From: CAVPTL01 sp963727235
GTDB taxonomy: Bacteria; Actinomycetota; Thermoleophilia; Gaiellales; JAICJC01
DNA: 64,000 nucleotides
Direction: 5' to 3'
Assembly: GCA_963727235.1 (NCBI GenBank)
Contig: CAVSFZ010000015.1
Span: forward strand, 62,001-126,000
Within the stretch, counting starts at the first letter, position 1. The number at the start of each line of letters is the position of its first letter. Shown here piece by piece: positions 16,527-24,349 of this stretch. Below the pieces are notes generated by a model, which was not told where the DNA came from, ran no database searches, and saw nothing but the letters and a program-made list of their open reading frames with translations. The position numbers were made by a program, and so were the translations under genes.

Positions 16527-17117
16527 CTAGATCGCGCGGCGGCCTTGGAGCGCTCGGCCGAGGGTGACCTCGTCGGCGTACTCCAGGTCGCCGCCGACCG
16601 GCAGGCCGCTCGCAAGCCGAGTGACGGTGGTGCGGTCGCGCAGGCGGTCGGCGATGTAGTTGGCGGTGGCCTCGCCGGTCATGGTGGGGTTGGTGGCCAG
16701 CAGCACCTCGGTCACGTGCCCGTTCTCGATCCGCGCCATCAGCTCGGCGATGCGCAGGTGGTCGGGATCGATGCCGTCGATCGGCGACAGCGCCCCGCCC
16801 AGCACGTGATAGGTGCCGCGGTACTCGTGTGTGCGCTCCAGCGCGACCACATCCGATGGATCCTCGACCACGCAGATCAGCGACTCGTCCCGCCGGGGGT
16901 CGGCGCAGATGGTGCACAGCGGCCCCTCGGCCAGGTTGTAGCAGCGCTCGCAGAAACCGATCCGCTCCTTCACCTCGGTGATTGCTGCGGCCAGCGCACC
17001 GGCCTCCTCGGGAGTCGCCTTGAGCAGGTGGAATGCCAGCCTCTGGGCACTCCGCTGGCCGATCCCGGGCAGCCGCGCGAGCTGGGTGATCAGGTTGTCA
17101 ACTGACGGTGCGTACAC
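16527..17117 (-). CDS. recR: Recombination protein RecR
   Basis: A 196-residue RecR. It has an N-terminal helix-hairpin-helix (LARLPGIGQRSAQRLAFHLL), a C4 zinc finger (CERCYN...CTIC), a Toprim domain (SLICVVEDPSDVVALERT ... NPTMTGEATANYI) and a C-terminal Walker-B-like region (GLPVGGDLEYADEVTLGRAL). It loads RecA with RecO/RecF at gaps and breaks. It is the third gene of the conserved dnaX-ybaB-recR operon. Confidence 0.97.
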   Translation of the reverse strand: MYAPSVDNLITQLARLPGIGQRSAQRLAFHLLKATPEEAGALAAAITEVKERIGFCERCYNLAEGPLCTICADPRRDESLICVVEDPSDVVALERTHEYRGTYHVLGGALSPIDGIDPDHLRIAELMARIENGHVTEVLLATNPTMTGEATANYIADRLRDRTTVTRLASGLPVGGDLEYADEVTLGRALQGRRAI

Positions 17118-17132
17118 AGCTTCGAGCCCGGG

Positions 17133-17456
17133 CTACATGCCCGGGATTCCGAGCCCCCCGAGACCGCCCATGCCCGACATCATGCGCTGCTGTTGCAATG
17201 CCTGCGCAGCGGTGATCGCGCCGTTGACGGCACTCACGAGCAGATCCTGGAGCATCTCGGCGTCGTCAGGATCGATCGCCTCGGGCTTGATCGTGATCTC
17301 CACGATCTCGAGCGCTCCGGACGCCTTCACCGTGACCGCCCCGCCGCCGGCCGAGTGCTCGACGAACTGGGTCTTGAGCTCCTCCTGAGCGACCTCCATC
17401 TGCTTCTGCATCTGCCCGAGCTGGGCCATCATCTTCTGGGGATCGATCTTCGTCAT
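17133..17456 (-). CDS. ybaB: Nucleoid-associated protein, YbaB/EbfC family
   Basis: A 107-residue DNA-binding protein. Its helical N-terminus (MMAQLGQMQKQMEVAQEEL) and central strand region (GGGAVTVKASGALEIVEITI) are typical, followed by a Gly/Met-rich tail (MMSGMGGLGGLGIPGM). The start overlaps the dnaX stop as ATGA, and recR follows 15 bases after its stop, the usual operon order. Confidence 0.95.
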   Translation of the reverse strand: MTKIDPQKMMAQLGQMQKQMEVAQEELKTQFVEHSAGGGAVTVKASGALEIVEITIKPEAIDPDDAEMLQDLLVSAVNGAITAAQALQQQRMMSGMGGLGGLGIPGM

Positions 17457-19090
17457 CGCTTCGGCTCCTCGATCTCGCGGGCATCGAACGTGTGCTTCAC
17501 GTGGGTCAAGAACTCGTCTTCGGACAGAGTCTGCTGGTGCTCGGGTTCGGCCTGGTGCTCCGGCTCGGGCTCGGGGTCGTCAGACACCTTCAGACTGAGG
17601 TCGACCGTTCCGCCGGCGGCCATCGCCAGCACCTGCGCCAGCACCTTGCGGTTTGCCGGCGTGTCCGTCCCGGCGCGGGCAAACGACTTGGACTGGGGGA
17701 AGCTGATCACGACCTGGTCACCCTTGACCTCGACCTCGTTGGCGTGCTGCATCAGCGCCGCCAACGGCTTGGAACGACGTGACAGCTCGGGCAGGATCGT
17801 GTCGCGCCACTGCTCGGGTACGACGTCCAGATTGGTCTGCGACGCGGCGACCGGCGGGGGTGGCGGCGGCGTTGCGGCCGGAGGCTCCTCCTTGGGCGCG
17901 CCGTCGGACGGTTCCGCCGCCGGCTTCGCAGTGGTTCGCACGGGCGCGGGGCTGCCCGCCTCCAGGCGGGCGATCCGCTGCTCCAGGGCCTGCAGCTCGA
18001 GCTCGCCGGCCGGCCGGCAGATGCGCACCAGCGCCAGCTCCAGCGGAAGCCGCGGGTCGGCGCCCTCGCGCACCTGATCGTTGGCGTCGCGCAGCAGATC
18101 CACCAGGCGATGTACCGTGGCCGGCTGCAACCGGTCGGCCTGAGTCAGCAGCCGTGCCCGCTCGTCGTCGGTGGCAGCCACCTCCTCGGGCGGCTCGCCC
18201 AGCTGCTGGCACAGGAACAGTGCACGCAGGTGTCCCAGCAGGTCGGTCACCAGCGTCGCCAGGTCGGCACCGCCGTCGACCTGGGCTGCGATCACCCGCA
18301 GGCAGCCGCCGGCATCTCCGTCGGCGACCAGGTCGAGCGTCTGGAACAACACCTCGGTGTCGGTGGTGCCGAGCAGCTCGCGCACGTCGGCGACGCCGAT
18401 CCGCCCGTCACAGGCAGTGGAGAGCTGGTCGAGCGTCGAGACCGCGTCGCGGAAGCTCCCGCCGGCAGCCCGCGCCACCAGGCCGATCGCAGCGGGATCG
18501 ATGTCGATCGACTCGGTCTCGGCGATGCGATGCAGAACGGCGCCGATCTCCGGTAGCCCCGGGCGCTGGAACACGAACCGCTGGCAGCGGCTGCGGATGG
18601 TTGGCAGCATCGACTGCATCTCGGTGGTGCAGAGCACGAAGATGACGTGCTCGGGAGGCTCCTCGAGCGTCTTCAGGACAGCGTTGGACGCTTCCTTGGT
18701 GAGCATGTGGGCCTCGTCCACGATGTACACCTTGCGGCGCCCGGCGGCCGGCCGCTGGGCGACCTTGTCCACGATCTCTCGGATGTCGTCGATGCCGCGG
18801 TTGCTGGCGGCGTCGAGCTCGATCACGTCGATCGAGGTGGCGTCATGGATCGAGCGGCAGGCCTCGCACACCAGGCACGGCGAGACAGTCGGCCCGCGCT
18901 CGCAGTTGAGCGACTTGGCCAGGATCTTGGCCATCGACGTCTTGCCGGTACCCCGCGGGCCGGCGAACAGGTATGCGTGCGCCACCCTGTCCATCTCGAT
19001 CGCGTTTCGCAGGGTGCGGACGACGTGCGCCTGGGCCGGTTCGAACTGGGCGAAGTCCTGCGGCCGATGGGTGCGGTAGAGCGCAGACAC
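17453..19090 (-). CDS. dnaX: DNA polymerase III subunits gamma/tau
   Basis: A 545-residue clamp-loader ATPase. It has Walker A (GPRGTGKTSMAKIL, about residues 45-58), a four-cysteine zinc module (CERGPTVSPCLVCEAC), Walker B (VYIVDEAHMLTKEA), sensor 1 (VIFVLCTTEMQSMLPTIRSRCQ, quoted in part), domain III and a tau-like C-terminal extension after a Pro-rich linker (PPAATPPPPPPVAAS). It loads the beta clamp and ties polymerase to the replisome. No obvious slippery A-tract for programmed frameshifting is seen. Confidence 0.96.
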   Translation of the reverse strand: MSALYRTHRPQDFAQFEPAQAHVVRTLRNAIEMDRVAHAYLFAGPRGTGKTSMAKILAKSLNCERGPTVSPCLVCEACRSIHDATSIDVIELDAASNRGIDDIREIVDKVAQRPAAGRRKVYIVDEAHMLTKEASNAVLKTLEEPPEHVIFVLCTTEMQSMLPTIRSRCQRFVFQRPGLPEIGAVLHRIAETESIDIDPAAIGLVARAAGGSFRDAVSTLDQLSTACDGRIGVADVRELLGTTDTEVLFQTLDLVADGDAGGCLRVIAAQVDGGADLATLVTDLLGHLRALFLCQQLGEPPEEVAATDDERARLLTQADRLQPATVHRLVDLLRDANDQVREGADPRLPLELALVRICRPAGELELQALEQRIARLEAGSPAPVRTTAKPAAEPSDGAPKEEPPAATPPPPPPVAASQTNLDVVPEQWRDTILPELSRRSKPLAALMQHANEVEVKGDQVVISFPQSKSFARAGTDTPANRKVLAQVLAMAAGGTVDLSLKVSDDPEPEPEHQAEPEHQQTLSEDEFLTHVKHTFDAREIEEPKR

Positions 19091-19191
19091 TTGAGATGCA
19101 GCTTACTCGGCGAGGGGTGGACGGGTTGAAAGTGACCGTGCACCCACCTCTGTGGCGGTGGACTCGGGTGGTGCTCGTGGCGCAGGCTCCT

Positions 19192-19286
19192 GCCAGGCTA
19201 GCCCGCGGCACCCGGATGACGTTGCTTAGCGCTGCTTCCTTCCGGACCTGACGCGGTTCGCAAGCCTCCGTTGCGCGGGACCTGGC
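19192..19286 (-). ncRNA. ffs: Signal recognition particle RNA, small bacterial type
   Basis: On the minus strand the SRP domain IV hallmark TCAGGTCCGGAAGGAAGCAG is present with its closing helix (GGCTTGCG... and ...CGCTAAGC). The 5' GCCAGG and CCCGCG pair with 3' CGCGGG and CCTGGC, giving an approximately 95-nt hairpin RNA. It binds Ffh and guides co-translational membrane targeting. It lies about 100 bases upstream of dnaX on the same strand, a common bacterial position. The ends are set by the pairing and may be off by a few bases. Confidence 0.9.
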
Positions 19287-19427
19287 GCTCAACACCGAAC
19301 GCACGAACCCGTTCCCGAACCCTTCACCCCTCGGGTGGGAATTCGGCCCGGCTAGAGCGGCTTGCCGGAAACAGGGTACCGCTAGCTCCCCGCTTAGCAC
19401 GGTCGCGGGCCATGCTAGCAGCAATGT
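19287..19427. other. Intergenic stretch upstream of SRP RNA, no gene
   Basis: A 141-base gap between the SRP RNA and the cNMP-binding protein gene, which points away into the same strand. I see no reading frame with a start signal, no convincing hairpin and no clear promoter box, although the SRP RNA promoter must lie near its upper end. Confidence 0.5.
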
Positions 19428-19859
19428 TCAGCTCTCGGCTGCCGCCCGCTCCTGCGTCTCGCGCAGAGTTCGCGCCAAGCTGCGGGCGATCTTGATCGCC
19501 AGCCCGGGGTATTGATCCAAAAGCGGCGTGAATTGCCACGCGGTCAGGCCGAACACTCGCAGCGGAGACTCGGCGATCACCGAGGCCGTGCGGCGACCGA
19601 CACCATCGTCGAGCAGCGCGACCTCTCCGAACGAGTTCCCGGACAGCAGCGTCGCGACCCGCTGGCCGTGAGCTTCGACTCGGGCGGTGCCGTCGGCGAT
19701 CACGAAGAATCCGATGCCGGCCTCGCCTTCGCTCACGATCGTGTCGCCTGTGTCGAAGCGCCGTTCCTTGGTGGCCTTGGCGATGGCGCCGAGCTCTTTG
19801 TCAGAAAGACCATCAAACAGGGACACTTTGCGCAGAATGTCGATTCGCTCGTCGGGCAT
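19428..19859 (-). CDS. Cyclic nucleotide-binding domain protein
   Basis: A 143-residue protein consisting almost entirely of one cNMP-binding domain: LFDGLSDKELGAIAKATKER, GDTIVSEGEAGIGFFVIADGTARV and the phosphate-binding cassette GNSFGEVALLDDGVGRRTASVIA (quoted in part; FGEVAL and R-T-A-S). No DNA-binding or enzyme domain follows, so it may sense cAMP/cGMP and act through a partner. The ATG at 19859 has a GAGGTG ribosome site. An in-frame ATG at 19889 with GGGGAG upstream would add ten residues. Confidence 0.8.
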   Translation of the reverse strand: MPDERIDILRKVSLFDGLSDKELGAIAKATKERRFDTGDTIVSEGEAGIGFFVIADGTARVEAHGQRVATLLSGNSFGEVALLDDGVGRRTASVIAESPLRVFGLTAWQFTPLLDQYPGLAIKIARSLARTLRETQERAAAES

Positions 19860-19943
19860 GCTCACCTCTATGTCGGTGATGGGGCCCATAGTCTCCCCGA
19901 ACCGGGCACCGCCTGGCAAGTGGGTGGCATACTTGCTGGGCCT

Positions 19944-20033
19944 GGAGAGGTGTCCGAGTTGGCTTAAGGAGCGCGACTGGAAATCGCGTAACGGGGGTTT
20001 CCTCGTTCGCGGGTTCGAATCCCGCCCTCTCCG
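19944..20033 (+). tRNA. tRNA-Ser(GGA)
   Basis: A 90-nt class II tRNA. The acceptor GGAGAGG pairs with CCTCTCC, the anticodon stem CGCGA/TCGCG carries loop CTGGAAA (anticodon GGA at 19979-19981), a long variable arm follows and the T-loop is GGGTTCGAATCCC. CCA is not encoded. It reads serine UCC/UCU codons. Confidence 0.95.
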
Positions 20034-20057
20034 CTGGTTTCGATCGCGTCCCAACCC

Positions 20058-20081
20058 TCACAGCTTGGATCCAAGCTGTGA
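20058..20081. repeat. 24-nt perfect palindrome downstream of tRNA-Ser
   Basis: The half-site TCACAGCTTGGA is followed directly by its reverse complement, 24 bases after the tRNA. It has no relation to the GTGAATAA palindromes. It could be a protein-binding site in front of the carbonic anhydrase gene or the first hairpin of a tRNA terminator region. Confidence 0.6.
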
Positions 20082-20085
20082 TATA

Positions 20086-20109
20086 CCCCAGTGAATTGCT
20101 GGGGCTTTT
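20086..20109 (+). terminator. Possible terminator of tRNA-Ser
   Basis: CCCCAG (20086-20091) pairs with CTGGGG (20099-20104) around a 7-base loop and is followed by CTTTT. The stem is short and the T-run has only four residues, so this is a weak candidate. It would end the tRNA transcript before the carbonic anhydrase gene. Confidence 0.4.
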
Positions 20110-20145
20110 GGGCCTCGGCGACAACGCCGATCCCCGGAGGGTGCG

Positions 20146-20637
20146 ATGTCAGTTACCGATGAGCTGCTCGAGAACGCCAAGAGCTACGAAGCGACCTTCG
20201 ACAAGGGCGATCTGCCCATGCCGCCCGGCCGCAAGCTCGCGGTCGTCGCGTGCATGGACGCGCGCCTGAATCCGTACGCCTTGCTGGGGCTCGAGGAGGG
20301 CGACGCGCACGTGATCCGGAACGCCGGCGGCGTGATCACCGACGACGAGATCCGCTCGCTTGCGATCAGCCAGCGGCTGCTCGGCACCGAGGAGATCGTG
20401 CTGATCCATCACACCGATTGCGGCATGCTGACCTTCACCGACTCCGAGTTCAAGGCCACGCTTCAGGCTGACACCGGCGTTACGCCGGACTGGGATTGCG
20501 AGACGTTCTCTGACCTCGACGACAACGTCAGGCAGTCGATCGCCCGGATCAAGGCCAACCCGTTCATCCCCAAGAAGGACTCGGTGCGCGGCTTCGTGTA
20601 CGAGGTCGAGACCGGGCATCTGCGCGAGGTCAGCTAG
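20146..20637 (+). CDS. Beta-class carbonic anhydrase
   Basis: A 163-residue enzyme interconverting CO2 and bicarbonate. The zinc ligands are visible: C36 with the D38/R40 dyad in VVACMDARL, and H89/C92 in HHTDCGM; GGVITDDEIRSL is also conserved. Length and motifs fit the compact beta-CA group common in actinobacteria. A strong ribosome site (GGAGG) precedes the ATG. The gene stands alone and converges on the ABC-2 permease gene with a 14-base gap and no palindrome. Confidence 0.93.
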   Translation: MSVTDELLENAKSYEATFDKGDLPMPPGRKLAVVACMDARLNPYALLGLEEGDAHVIRNAGGVITDDEIRSLAISQRLLGTEEIVLIHHTDCGMLTFTDSEFKATLQADTGVTPDWDCETFSDLDDNVRQSIARIKANPFIPKKDSVRGFVYEVETGHLREVS

Positions 20638-20651
20638 CAGAAATCATCCAG

Positions 20652-21425
20652 CTACACCGAGCGCTGATACGACCGAAACGCCCTGGTCGCAAACGCGCTG
20701 CAGATCACCAAGAGCACCACCAGCAACCCGGTCCGCTGGGCAACCATCGACCAGTCCGTGTGCGGAAGCACCGCCGCCCGCCCGGCCTGGACGGCCCAGT
20801 TGACCGGGTTGAAGGTCGCCACCGACTGCATCCAGCTGGGCATCAGATCCTGCTGCATGAACGCGGCCGAGAGGAACGTCAACGGCAGCAGGATGAAGTT
20901 CATGACGGCGATCAGCGTCTCCTCTCGCCGCGCCAGCAGCGCGATCCCGTTCGAGATCGCGGCGAAGGACGCACCCAGCAGCGACGCCACCACGATCAGC
21001 ACCACGATCCCGAGCACGCCGTTGGGGAAGCGCCCGCCCAGGATCAGCGCCAGCGCCACGATGATGATCGACTGGATCACGATCGAAAACACGCTCTGGA
21101 GCACCCGCCCGGCGATGATCGAGCCGCGGTGCACCGGCGACATCAGGAACCGGTCGACCACGCCCCGGTCGATGTCGGAGATCATGCTCATGCCGCCCCA
21201 GCCGGCGCCGAACAGCGCGGTCATCATCACCACGCCCGGCGCCAGGAACTGGATGTAGGAGGTGGAGTGGAAGCCGGGGATATCGACCACCCGCTTGAAC
21301 AGCGCGCCGTAGAGCACCAGCCACACCACCGGCTGCATCAGGCTGACGCCGATCCACCAGGGCTGGCGCAGCAGCGACAGCAATCCGCGGTGGGTCATGA
21401 TCAGCGAGTGGCGCAGCCCGGTCAC
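20652..21425 (-). CDS. ABC-2 type exporter permease (DrrB-like)
   Basis: A 257-residue membrane protein with about six helices and the ABC-2 signature region (RREETLIAVMNFILLPLTFLSAAF, quoted in part; FNPVNWAVQAGRAAV). Homologues form exporters for drugs or lipids. The GTG at 21425 overlaps the ATPase stop by four bases (GTGA), so subunits are made in step. Confidence 0.9.
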   Translation of the reverse strand: MTGLRHSLIMTHRGLLSLLRQPWWIGVSLMQPVVWLVLYGALFKRVVDIPGFHSTSYIQFLAPGVVMMTALFGAGWGGMSMISDIDRGVVDRFLMSPVHRGSIIAGRVLQSVFSIVIQSIIIVALALILGGRFPNGVLGIVVLIVVASLLGASFAAISNGIALLARREETLIAVMNFILLPLTFLSAAFMQQDLMPSWMQSVATFNPVNWAVQAGRAAVLPHTDWSMVAQRTGLLVVLLVICSAFATRAFRSYQRSV

Positions 21426-22402
21426 GCGGCGGCCTCGCCCTCGGCATCGGCATCGGCGTATGCGCGGCCGGTGTGACGCAGGTAGACGTCGTCCAGCGAC
21501 GGGCGCGAGACCGTCACCGACGCGACCGTCATCCCGCCCGCCTCCAGCGCCGCCAGCACCGCCGGCACCGCGGTCGCCCCATGGGCGACGCGTGCGCGCA
21601 CACGGCGGCCGTCGCTTTGGACCTCCTGCACGCCGGCCACCGGCACCAGCGCTTCGGCAACCGCCTGCTCGGAGGCGGACTCGACCAGCTCGGCGTGGAT
21701 GGCGTCGCCGTGCAGCTCTCCCTTGAGCTGCTCCGGTGTGCCCGAGGCAACCACCGTCCCGCGGTCGACGATCGCGAGGTTGGCGGCCAGATTGTCGGCC
21801 TCCTCGAGGTAGTGCGTGGTCAGCAGCACGGTGATGCCCTCGTTCTTGGCCAGCCGGGCGATCTCGTCCCACATGCCGGCGCGCACCTCGGGATCGAGGC
21901 CGGTGGTGGGCTCGTCCAGGAACAGCACCTGGGGCCGGTGCACCAGCGCGGTGGCGATGTCGAGGCGCCGCTGCATCCCGCCCGAGTAGCCGCGGCTGAT
22001 ACGGTCGGCCGCGTCCGCCAACCCGAACTGGCTCAGCAGCTCATCGATCCGCGGCCGGGCGGCCGCCTTGCCCATGCCGTGGATCTGGGCCTGCAAGGTG
22101 AGGTTCTCGCGCCCCGTCAGCTCCCGGTCGACTCCCGAGCGCTGGGCCACCACCCCGATCAGGTGGCGCACCTTGGCGGCGTCGGACAGTACGTCCAGCC
22201 CGGCCACGCGGGCGCCGCCGGAATCCGGGCGGGCCAGCGTGGTCAGCACCTTGACCGCCGTCGACTTGCCCGCACCGTTCGGCCCCAGGAGGCCGAACAC
22301 GGTGCCCGCATCGACGCTGAAGCTGAGCCCGTTGAGGGCGCGCACATCGGGCTTGTAGGTCTTGACCAGCTGGTCGGCCTCGATGGCCACGGTGGAGCTC
22401 AT
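21422..22402 (-). CDS. ABC exporter ATP-binding protein (DrrA-like)
   Basis: A 326-residue ATPase with Walker A LLGPNGAGKSTAVKV, Q-loop region, signature RGYSGGMQRRLDIATAL, Walker B VLFLDEPTTGLDPEVR and H-loop LLTTHYLEEADNLA. The C-terminal extension beyond residue 230 is typical of the daunorubicin-resistance (DrrA) group. It is coupled to the permease downstream and overlaps rnhA upstream by ATGA, an unusual operon partner. Confidence 0.93.
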   Translation of the reverse strand: MSSTVAIEADQLVKTYKPDVRALNGLSFSVDAGTVFGLLGPNGAGKSTAVKVLTTLARPDSGGARVAGLDVLSDAAKVRHLIGVVAQRSGVDRELTGRENLTLQAQIHGMGKAAARPRIDELLSQFGLADAADRISRGYSGGMQRRLDIATALVHRPQVLFLDEPTTGLDPEVRAGMWDEIARLAKNEGITVLLTTHYLEEADNLAANLAIVDRGTVVASGTPEQLKGELHGDAIHAELVESASEQAVAEALVPVAGVQEVQSDGRRVRARVAHGATAVPAVLAALEAGGMTVASVTVSRPSLDDVYLRHTGRAYADADAEGEAAA

Positions 22403-22851
22403 GCGGTGAGCCCGGCCGCCAGATCGCGGGCGGCCACGGCCAACTCGTCGGCCCGCTCGTTCAGCTCGACGCCGTCATGGCCTTTCACCAGCGTCCAGCT
22501 GACCCGGTGCTTGGCCACTTCGGCGATCAGCTGCTCCCACAGATCCTGATTCTTGACCGGCTGCTTGCTGGACGTGCGCCACCCGTTTGCCCTCCAGGTG
22601 TCGATCCAGCCCTTGGTGAACGCCGACTCGACATAGCTCGAGTCGAGGTGCACGACCACGTCCACCGGCCGGTTCAGCGCGCGCAGTCCTTCGATCACCG
22701 ACTGCAGCTCCATGCGGTTGTTGGTGGTCTGCGGATCGCCTCCCGCCAGCTCCTTGACGCGATCGCCCTTGCGCAGGATCGCCGCCCAGCCGCCCGGCCC
22801 GGGATTCCCCGAACAGGCACCGTCAGTCCAAAGTTCAACCGGCTCGTCCAT
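22399..22851 (-). CDS. rnhA: Ribonuclease HI
   Basis: A 150-residue RNase H removing RNA from RNA/DNA hybrids. The catalytic carboxylates are in DGACSGNPGPGG, NNRMELQSVIEGL, VVHLDSSYV and the C-terminal GHDGVELNERADELA. The ATG at 22851 gives the normal family N-terminus (MDEPVELWTDGAC). The stop overlaps the ABC ATPase start. Confidence 0.95.
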   Translation of the reverse strand: MDEPVELWTDGACSGNPGPGGWAAILRKGDRVKELAGGDPQTTNNRMELQSVIEGLRALNRPVDVVVHLDSSYVESAFTKGWIDTWRANGWRTSSKQPVKNQDLWEQLIAEVAKHRVSWTLVKGHDGVELNERADELAVAARDLAAGLTA

Positions 22852-22921
22852 CGCCGTGCACGGTAACAAGTTGCCAGGGGGACGACGGCATGCCAACCTT
22901 CGGCCCGTGCTCGACAATCAG

Positions 22922-24349
22922 ATGCCCCACTACGACATCTTGTCGCCCGAGGCGATGGAGGTGCTCGAACGGGGCTGGCGGCGGCTGATCTCCGAGATCG
23001 GGGTGGAGTTTCTGCACGAGGACGCCCTCGAGCATTTCCGCCGTGCCGGGCAGCGGGTCGAAGACTCGGTGGTCAAGCTCGACCCCGAGTTCGTGCTCGA
23101 GCAGGTGGCGGCGGCGCCCAGTGAGTTCGAGCTGGCCGCGCGCAACCCGGCTCGCAATGTCCACGTCGGCGGCAGGTACATGTTCTTCGCCCCCACGCAG
23201 GGGCCGCCGTTCGTGCGCAAGGGAGACGAGCGGCGCGAGGGCACGTTGGCCGACTTCACCGAGCTGTGCAAGCTCAGCCAGAGCTTCGACCAGCTGGACA
23301 CCCCCGGCGGGCTGTGCTGCGAGCCCAACGACATCCCCCTCGACTCCCGCCACCTGGACATGCTGCTGGCGGTGACGACGCTGACCGATCGCACGTATCA
23401 GGGCGCGGTGATCACGTCGGAGGCGGCTCGCGACTCGATGGCGGTGACCGACATGGTGATGCGCTCGCGCGGCGGCCTGGAAGCGGGCCCAGCGGTGTAC
23501 GGCGTGATCAACGTCAACTCGCCGCTTCGCTACGACACGCGCATGCTGGACGCCATGATGATCTACGCCGCCGCCGGGCAGGTGACCGTGATCACGCCGT
23601 TTCTGCTGATGGGTGCGATGGCCCCGGCCTCGGTGCCGGCCGCGCTCGTCCAGCAGACGGCCGAGTCGCTGGCCGGGCTGGTGCTGACCCAACTGATCAG
23701 GCCGGGCGCGCCGGTGATCCTGGGATCGTTCCTGTCGCACACCGACATGCAGTCCGGGTCACCCGGCTTCGGTGGGCCCGAGTCGGCCACAGGGCTCTTC
23801 TGCTCGGGGCAGATCGCGCGCCGGTTCGGCCTGCCGTGGCGGGCCGGCGGCGGCTTTCTGACCTCCAGCCAGACGGTTGACGCCCAGGCCGCATACGAGG
23901 GACTCAACACCATGCTGCCGGCGTTCATGGCCGGCGCCAACTACGTGCCGCATGCGGCCGGGTGGCTCGAGTCGGGGCTGGTGGCGTCGTTTGAGAAGTT
24001 CATCGTCGACATCGAGATGCTGCGGGTGCTCCAGTCTGAGTTCCGGCCGCTCGAGGTGGACGAGGACAGCCTCGCCTACGGTGCCCATCAGGAGGTCGGA
24101 CACGGCGGCCACTTCCTGGGCGCGGTGCACACCTTGGAGCGCTTCCGGGACTGCTTCTATCGTCCGCTGCTGTCGTCCACCGACAACTACGAACGGTGGC
24201 AGAAGCGCGGTGGGCTGGACGCCGCGGCGCGGGCGTCGCAGATCTGGCGCGACACGCTCGAGAGCTACGAGAAGCCACCGATCGACGGGGCGCTCGAGGC
24301 TGAGCTGGAGGAGTACGTGACGGTACGCCGCAAGGAGCTGGGAGATTGA
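22922..24349 (+). CDS. MttB-family methyltransferase, non-pyrrolysine type
   Basis: A 475-residue member of the trimethylamine:corrinoid methyltransferase (MttB) superfamily. Features include LSPEAMEVLERGWRRLISEIGVEF, GGRYMFFAPTQGPPFVRKG, GQVTVITPFLLMGAMAPASVPAAL and a C-terminal GHFLGAVHTLERFRDCFYRP (quoted in parts). There is no in-frame amber codon, so it is not the pyrrolysine enzyme. Non-Pyl members demethylate quaternary amines such as glycine betaine, carnitine or proline betaine onto a corrinoid protein. No corrinoid protein or reactivase gene is nearby. It overlaps the HAL-like gene as TTGA, so the two products very likely act together. A GTG at 22907 is an alternative start. Confidence 0.88.
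   Translation: MPHYDILSPEAMEVLERGWRRLISEIGVEFLHEDALEHFRRAGQRVEDSVVKLDPEFVLEQVAAAPSEFELAARNPARNVHVGGRYMFFAPTQGPPFVRKGDERREGTLADFTELCKLSQSFDQLDTPGGLCCEPNDIPLDSRHLDMLLAVTTLTDRTYQGAVITSEAARDSMAVTDMVMRSRGGLEAGPAVYGVINVNSPLRYDTRMLDAMMIYAAAGQVTVITPFLLMGAMAPASVPAALVQQTAESLAGLVLTQLIRPGAPVILGSFLSHTDMQSGSPGFGGPESATGLFCSGQIARRFGLPWRAGGGFLTSSQTVDAQAAYEGLNTMLPAFMAGANYVPHAAGWLESGLVASFEKFIVDIEMLRVLQSEFRPLEVDEDSLAYGAHQEVGHGGHFLGAVHTLERFRDCFYRPLLSSTDNYERWQKRGGLDAAARASQIWRDTLESYEKPPIDGALEAELEEYVTVRRKELGD

Noticed and set aside
22922..24349. Pyrrolysine-containing MttB.
   Set aside because: There is no in-frame TAG within the gene, so pyrrolysine is not encoded.
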